From the NCBI GenBank assembly GCA_934512155.1, contig CAKSWS010000048.1:1-8306 (forward strand): DNA of 8,306 bases, written 5' to 3'. Under the pieces are notes generated by a model. The model was given only the letters and a program-made list of their open reading frames with translations. It was not told the DNA's origin and made no database searches. Each line of letters begins with the position of its first letter. The stretch's first letter is position 1. The position numbers and the translations under genes were made by a program. This document shows, in pieces, positions 6,180-8,306 of the stretch. Origin of the DNA: an uncultured Eubacterium sp. (GTDB lineage Bacteria; Bacillota; Clostridia; Oscillospirales; Acutalibacteraceae).

Positions 6180-7301
6180 TTACAAAAAAATTGCCAAAAG
6201 CACAATAATAACTATTATTGCCGCAAGAACACCTACGGCTTTTGCAATCATCGGCTTTGCCATATCCATTGTTGTTGGAGCAACACGCCATATTGCGTCA
6301 AGCAGCGGCTTATGAAGTTTACCGTCGCAAAGCTGTTCATAAGTTTTTGTGTATGTTTTATAATGTTTTGGGTCATTTTCATCAATAACAAAACAGCGAA
6401 CGCCCCTTTGTTTACCGTTACCGTAAACATTAAAGCCTGCAGATTGAGTAAATCCGACATCTATACCGTCTACTTTGCCAACATAGCTGTTTTTATGGTC
6501 ATGACCGACAAATACGCCCAAAACCTCACCTTTTTCTTTTAAAGCGTCAAATTCACCTGTATTTACATCGGGAATTGACGGCGGTTCCAAAAGCACTGAG
6601 CCGGGTACACACTTTGATTCATCAATTTTATAATATTCACCTTTGTGTATTCTAAAAGCAGGTATTGCACCTTTTTCACTTTTTTTAACCTGTTTCAACA
6701 AATTATAATGCTCAAACATGGGTATATGCTGAAAAACAAGAGAGGGAACATAATTTCCGTTTTTTTCTTTTAAATTTTCCCTTGTTTTTTTGTACCATTC
6801 AATAACAGCCGGGTCAAAAGGTTCATAACCGCCGCCTTTTGCATCTGTGCCACTGTCAAATAAATAAATATTAAAAACATCTTTATCGCCGGAACTTGAT
6901 TTAATCGGTATATATGTAGTTCCGCCGCCGTCAATGCCCTCTGCCTGCTCACCTACACAATTAGGCAACTTTTTATAAATTTGCTCAAACTGGTCTTTAT
7001 TGCTGATACCTACCTGTCTGTCATGATTACCGAAAGTAACGGCAAATGGAATATTTCTGTCTGTAACAGGTTTAAGAAGTTTTTTAATTGTAATGGCAAC
7101 ATTGTTAACCAGCTCTTTACCCATACCTTTATAAGTTACGCCATAACCCTTAATTTGGTCGCCTGTATAAACAACAAGGTCAGGTTTTTCCTGTTCAACT
7201 GCCGCCTCAAGCAATTTTTCCGTATCGGGAGAAACTTTATAAACCTCCTGAATATCGGTTATTTGCATAATTTTAAACTTACCGTTTTTATTAAACTTCA
7301 T
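6180..7301 (-). CDS. Calcineurin-like metallophosphoesterase with C-terminal membrane anchor
   Basis: This 373-residue protein carries the metallophosphoesterase motifs in order: TDIQ (15-18, the D-x-H position with Gln), GDQ (47-49), GNHD (91-94), QHIP (191-194) and GHDH (266-269). This matches the PRP1/Dcr2-like branch of the superfamily, where D-x-Q is common. Such enzymes use two metal ions to cleave phosphomonoesters or diesters; the substrate is unknown. There is no signal peptide. A single hydrophobic helix fills the last 19 or so residues (about 355-373), so the catalytic domain should be tail-anchored on the cytoplasmic face. The ATG at 7301 has GGGTGG 5 bases upstream. A longer GTG-initiated form (7355) is rejected because it begins inside the leader hairpin. 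The next gene encodes a GtrA-family membrane protein, hinting at work on a lipid-linked phosphate or sugar phosphate. The promoter carries PHO-box-like repeats, compatible with phosphate-starvation control. Confidence 0.9.
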   Translation of the reverse strand: MKFNKNGKFKIMQITDIQEVYKVSPDTEKLLEAAVEQEKPDLVVYTGDQIKGYGVTYKGMGKELVNNVAITIKKLLKPVTDRNIPFAVTFGNHDRQVGISNKDQFEQIYKKLPNCVGEQAEGIDGGGTTYIPIKSSSGDKDVFNIYLFDSGTDAKGGGYEPFDPAVIEWYKKTRENLKEKNGNYVPSLVFQHIPMFEHYNLLKQVKKSEKGAIPAFRIHKGEYYKIDESKCVPGSVLLEPPSIPDVNTGEFDALKEKGEVLGVFVGHDHKNSYVGKVDGIDVGFTQSAGFNVYGNGKQRGVRCFVIDENDPKHYKTYTKTYEQLCDGKLHKPLLDAIWRVAPTTMDMAKPMIAKAVGVLAAIIVIIVLLAIFL

Positions 7302-7328
7302 AATTACCACCCGAATTATAAAAATACA

Positions 7329-7366
7329 AAAGGGCAAAAGTGCCTTACGCGACACCTTTGCCCTTT
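7329..7366 (-). terminator. 5'-terminal hairpin with U-rich tail in the phosphoesterase leader (possible attenuator)
   Basis: Arms at 7329-7342 and 7353-7366 pair over 14 bp around a 10-base loop. The single imperfect position is a G-U wobble in minus-strand RNA but an A-C mismatch in plus-strand RNA, so the structure is fitted to minus-strand transcription. It is followed on that strand by a T-rich run (TGTATTTTTAT) and then the ribosome site. Its outer edge coincides with the predicted start (about 7364). It could terminate or attenuate transcription, or protect the 5' end of the mRNA. Confidence 0.65.
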
Positions 7367-7370
7367 AAAA

Positions 7371-7399
7371 ATAATATACTATTTTCAGCCATTAGTCAA
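7371..7399 (-). promoter_or_regulatory. Sigma-A-type promoter of the phosphoesterase-gtrA unit
   Basis: On the minus strand TTGACT (7399-7394), a 17-base spacer and TATTAT (7376-7371) form a near-consensus promoter (5 of 6 matches in each box). The predicted start is near 7364, about 63 bases before the phosphoesterase ATG. The -35 box is embedded in the third unit of the adjacent 11-bp repeat array. Confidence 0.82.
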
Positions 7400-7422
7400 G
7401 GTTATGTGAAATCTATGTGAAA
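7390..7422 (-). promoter_or_regulatory. PHO-box-like array: three contiguous 11-bp direct units ending on the -35 box
   Basis: On the minus strand the units are TTTCACATAGA (7422-7412), TTTCACATAAC (7411-7401) and CTTGACTAATG (7400-7390). The first two match at 9 of 11 positions; the third keeps TT-AC of the TTCACA core and contains the -35 box. PhoP/PhoB-class regulators bind direct repeats with an 11-bp period: TT(A/C/T)ACA-type hexamers with about 5-bp spacers in Bacillus, and 11-nt units with a TTCAC core in Streptomyces. Spacing, core and position fit such a site, and the downstream gene is a phosphoesterase. Another OmpR-family regulator could bind equally well. A separate inverted repeat, CTATGT/ACATAG (7413-7431), overlaps the upstream unit. 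Confidence 0.55.
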
Positions 7423-7581
7423 TATACATAGATAATTTTATTAAAACTTAATATTTTTTACACATTAAATAATTTGAAAACCAATTTTTAATTTAAATTT
7501 GCAAATAATTTTTTCAGTTTAATTACTCAAAAAACACCTTTCATTATAAAACATTATAAACCGCATAAATTTGAACATAAG
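7423..7581. other. AT-rich gene-free stretch between the promoter and an upstream hairpin
   Basis: No open frame with a ribosome site is seen on either strand. The stretch is very AT-rich. It includes a tandem 10-bp repeat (CATTATAAAA then CATTATAAAC, 7542-7561) that places two TATAAT sequences on the minus strand 10 bp apart, but neither has a convincing -35 box at 16-18 bp. A TTTGCAAA core near 7497-7504 is a short palindrome of unclear meaning. Confidence 0.4.
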
Positions 7582-7622
7582 AAAAGCACTGAACCGCTAT
7601 ATTAGCGAAATTCAATGCTTTT
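7582..7622 (-). terminator. Two-tier hairpin with T tail, probable terminator of an unidentified minus-strand RNA
   Basis: The outer 12-bp arms (7582-7593 and 7611-7622) enclose an inner 5-bp stem CGCTA/TAGCG with a 3-base loop. The one non-Watson-Crick position is a U-G wobble on the minus strand but a C-A mismatch on the plus strand, so the minus-strand RNA is the likely functional form. It ends in TTTTCTTATG. The Nudix gene already has its own terminator 118 bp earlier, so this hairpin appears to close a different, short transcript or to be part of a mobile-element remnant. Confidence 0.5.
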
Positions 7623-7658
7623 ACTTGGCAAAGAGCCCTAACTTTAATAGAAACTATT

Positions 7659-7694
7659 TTAAGGGGGTGCAATCACAGCTTTAGGGGGTTGCAT
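7659..7694. repeat. Two imperfect direct repeats around GGGGG, 21 bp apart
   Basis: TTAAGGGGGTGCAAT (7659-7673) and TTTAGGGGGTTGCAT (7680-7694) share the TTNAGGGGG(T)TGCA core with their G-runs exactly 21 bp apart, which is two helical turns. G-runs are rare elsewhere in this AT-rich intergenic stretch. The spacing suits paired protein contacts, for instance by a recombinase or regulator, but no partner gene is in view. Chance cannot be excluded with only two copies. Confidence 0.4.
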
Positions 7695-7711
7695 TACTCT
7701 ACCGGAATCAT
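7694..7711 (-). other. Five-codon frame behind a perfect ribosome-binding site (leader peptide or decayed gene start)
   Basis: On the minus strand AAGGAGGT (7726-7719), the full anti-16S complement, lies 7 bases before an ATG at 7711; the frame reads M-I-P-V-E then TAA. The initiation site is the best in the window yet leads to only five codons. Inverted repeat CCGGAA/TTCCGG (7702-7707 and 7725-7730) would place the ribosome site and ATG in one 17-base loop. It may be a regulatory leader peptide, a gene start left behind after a deletion or insertion, or coincidence. No downstream gene follows before the next terminator-like hairpin. Confidence 0.35.
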
Positions 7712-7739
7712 GAAATCGACCTCCTTCCGGGCATAAAAA

Positions 7740-7767
7740 TACCACCGGGGATTTCTCCCCGGTGGTA
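7740..7767 (-). terminator. Rho-independent terminator of the Nudix hydrolase gene
   Basis: A perfect 12-bp GC-rich stem (7740-7751 with 7756-7767) closes a 4-base loop. On the minus strand it is followed by ATTTTT (7739-7734 region). It starts 41 bp after the Nudix stop codon. The run of Ts is on the minus-strand side only, so it serves the Nudix transcript. Confidence 0.92.
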
Positions 7768-7808
7768 TGACAAGAGTGATTTATTTGTAAAGCGACAAAA
7801 TGAAGTTG

Positions 7809-8306
7809 TCAATCAAAAACGACCGTCCAATTATTGGAATTATACGCATCAAAGCACATTAAAATTTGCTCTTTGTTACATTTTTCCTCAGCTAATAATG
7901 GAAGCTCCTCTTTTGAAAAAAATCTGCTTTCCGATGTCTCAATATTTTCGGTAAACTTACCTCCGAGAACTTTGCATAGATAGAATATTTTTACCACGCC
8001 ATATGCATACGGTGGAGGATTGTGCTTATCTCTGTCCTGAATAGCTATAACCTTTTCAACACGAACATCCAGTCCTGCCTCTTCTTTTGTTTCTTTAACA
8101 ATATTGTCTGCCGGAGAAAGATTGAATTCGCACCAGCCACCCGGCAACGACCATTTTCCTTTCTCGCATACAAGCAAAATTTTTTCATCGCTAAAAATCG
8201 CAGCTCGAGTATCTAACTTTGGTGTTTGATAGCCTTCATCGCCACAAAACAGTCCCTTGATTTTTTCGACAGGTATATCCGCTCTCGTCAACATCATCTC
8301 TGCGGA
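7809..8306 (-). CDS. Nudix hydrolase with N-terminal Nudix_N_2-type extension, 5' end cut by window edge
   Basis: The reading frame runs unbroken into the window edge. Codons for S-A-E precede the first visible Met pair, and the SAEMML segment is typical of the interior of proteins with the Nudix_N_2 helical domain (full length about 200 residues), so the true start lies outside. Numbering from the methionine at 8297, the Nudix box spans about 54-76: G54, L60, K68, E69, E72, E73, G75, L76. The metal-binding glutamates E69, E72 and E73 are present. The usual first Glu is Leu60 and the usual Arg is Lys68, variations I recall as common in this subfamily. Such enzymes hydrolyse X-linked nucleoside diphosphates such as ADP-ribose or CDP-choline in the cytosol; the exact substrate cannot be read here. 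It ends at TGA 7809-7811 and is followed by its own terminator, so it is a transcript separate from the phosphoesterase. Confidence 0.92.
   Translation of the reverse strand, partial: SAEMMLTRADIPVEKIKGLFCGDEGYQTPKLDTRAAIFSDEKILLVCEKGKWSLPGGWCEFNLSPADNIVKETKEEAGLDVRVEKVIAIQDRDKHNPPPYAYGVVKIFYLCKVLGGKFTENIETSESRFFSKEELPLLAEEKCNKEQILMCFDAYNSNNWTVVFD

Noticed and set aside
7302..7355. N-terminal hydrophobic extension of the phosphoesterase that looks like a signal peptide
   Set aside because: It is the translation of the leader hairpin from a GTG without ribosome site; the ATG at 7301 has GGGTGG and starts right at the conserved fold.
6981..7409. 142-codon plus-strand open frame opposite the phosphoesterase gene and its promoter
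   Set aside because: It is antisense to well-conserved catalytic motifs, has no recognisable domain and crosses the leader hairpin; it is a chance frame.
7563..7679. About 39-codon minus-strand frame through the hairpin block
   Set aside because: It starts only at a TTG without a ribosome site and its codons follow the inverted repeats; coding is not supported.

Overview
The window is a low-GC stretch in which every supported gene lies on the minus strand. The protein families, AGGAGG-type ribosome sites and consensus sigma-A-type promoters suggest an anaerobic, probably gut-dwelling Clostridia (Bacillota), perhaps near the Oscillospirales. That placement is inference from style and protein resemblance; there is no rRNA or other marker gene here.

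In transcription order (high to low coordinates): the 3' part of a Nudix hydrolase gene, cut by the window edge, ends at a strong terminator (7740-7767). A 440-bp gene-free stretch follows. It holds a second terminator-like hairpin, a perfect ribosome site in front of a five-codon frame, G-run direct repeats, and then a well-formed promoter carrying three contiguous 11-bp PHO-box-like units. That promoter drives a calcineurin-type metallophosphoesterase with a C-terminal membrane anchor, followed by a small GtrA-family membrane protein. A second consensus promoter (5527-5554) drives a tight operon, eutA-eutB-eutC plus a YgjP-like zinc metallopeptidase gene, with gaps of 8-13 bp. A third consensus promoter, just after the peptidase gene, drives an iron-dependent alcohol dehydrogenase very like FucO.

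Functionally, EutB and EutC form the adenosylcobalamin-dependent ethanolamine ammonia-lyase (ethanolamine to acetaldehyde plus ammonia), and EutA reactivates it by exchanging damaged cofactor. All six substrate-pocket residues known from the E. coli EutB structure are present at identical numbers. EutC lacks the roughly 40-residue N-terminal extension that holds the shell-targeting signal in enterobacterial EutC, and no shell, transporter, sensor or cobalamin adenosyltransferase gene lies in the window. This looks like a compact system working without a microcompartment. The FucO-like enzyme could reduce the aldehyde product, but it has its own promoter and operator-like palindrome, so that link is an inference.

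The most unusual pattern is shared by the three promoters. At each one an inverted repeat begins within about 3 bases of the predicted transcription start, so each mRNA would start with a stem-loop. At two of them the hairpin is followed by a U-rich tract and could act as an attenuator. The other noteworthy signal is the PHO-box-like repeat array in front of the phosphoesterase-gtrA pair, which suggests a phosphate-starvation unit acting at the membrane.
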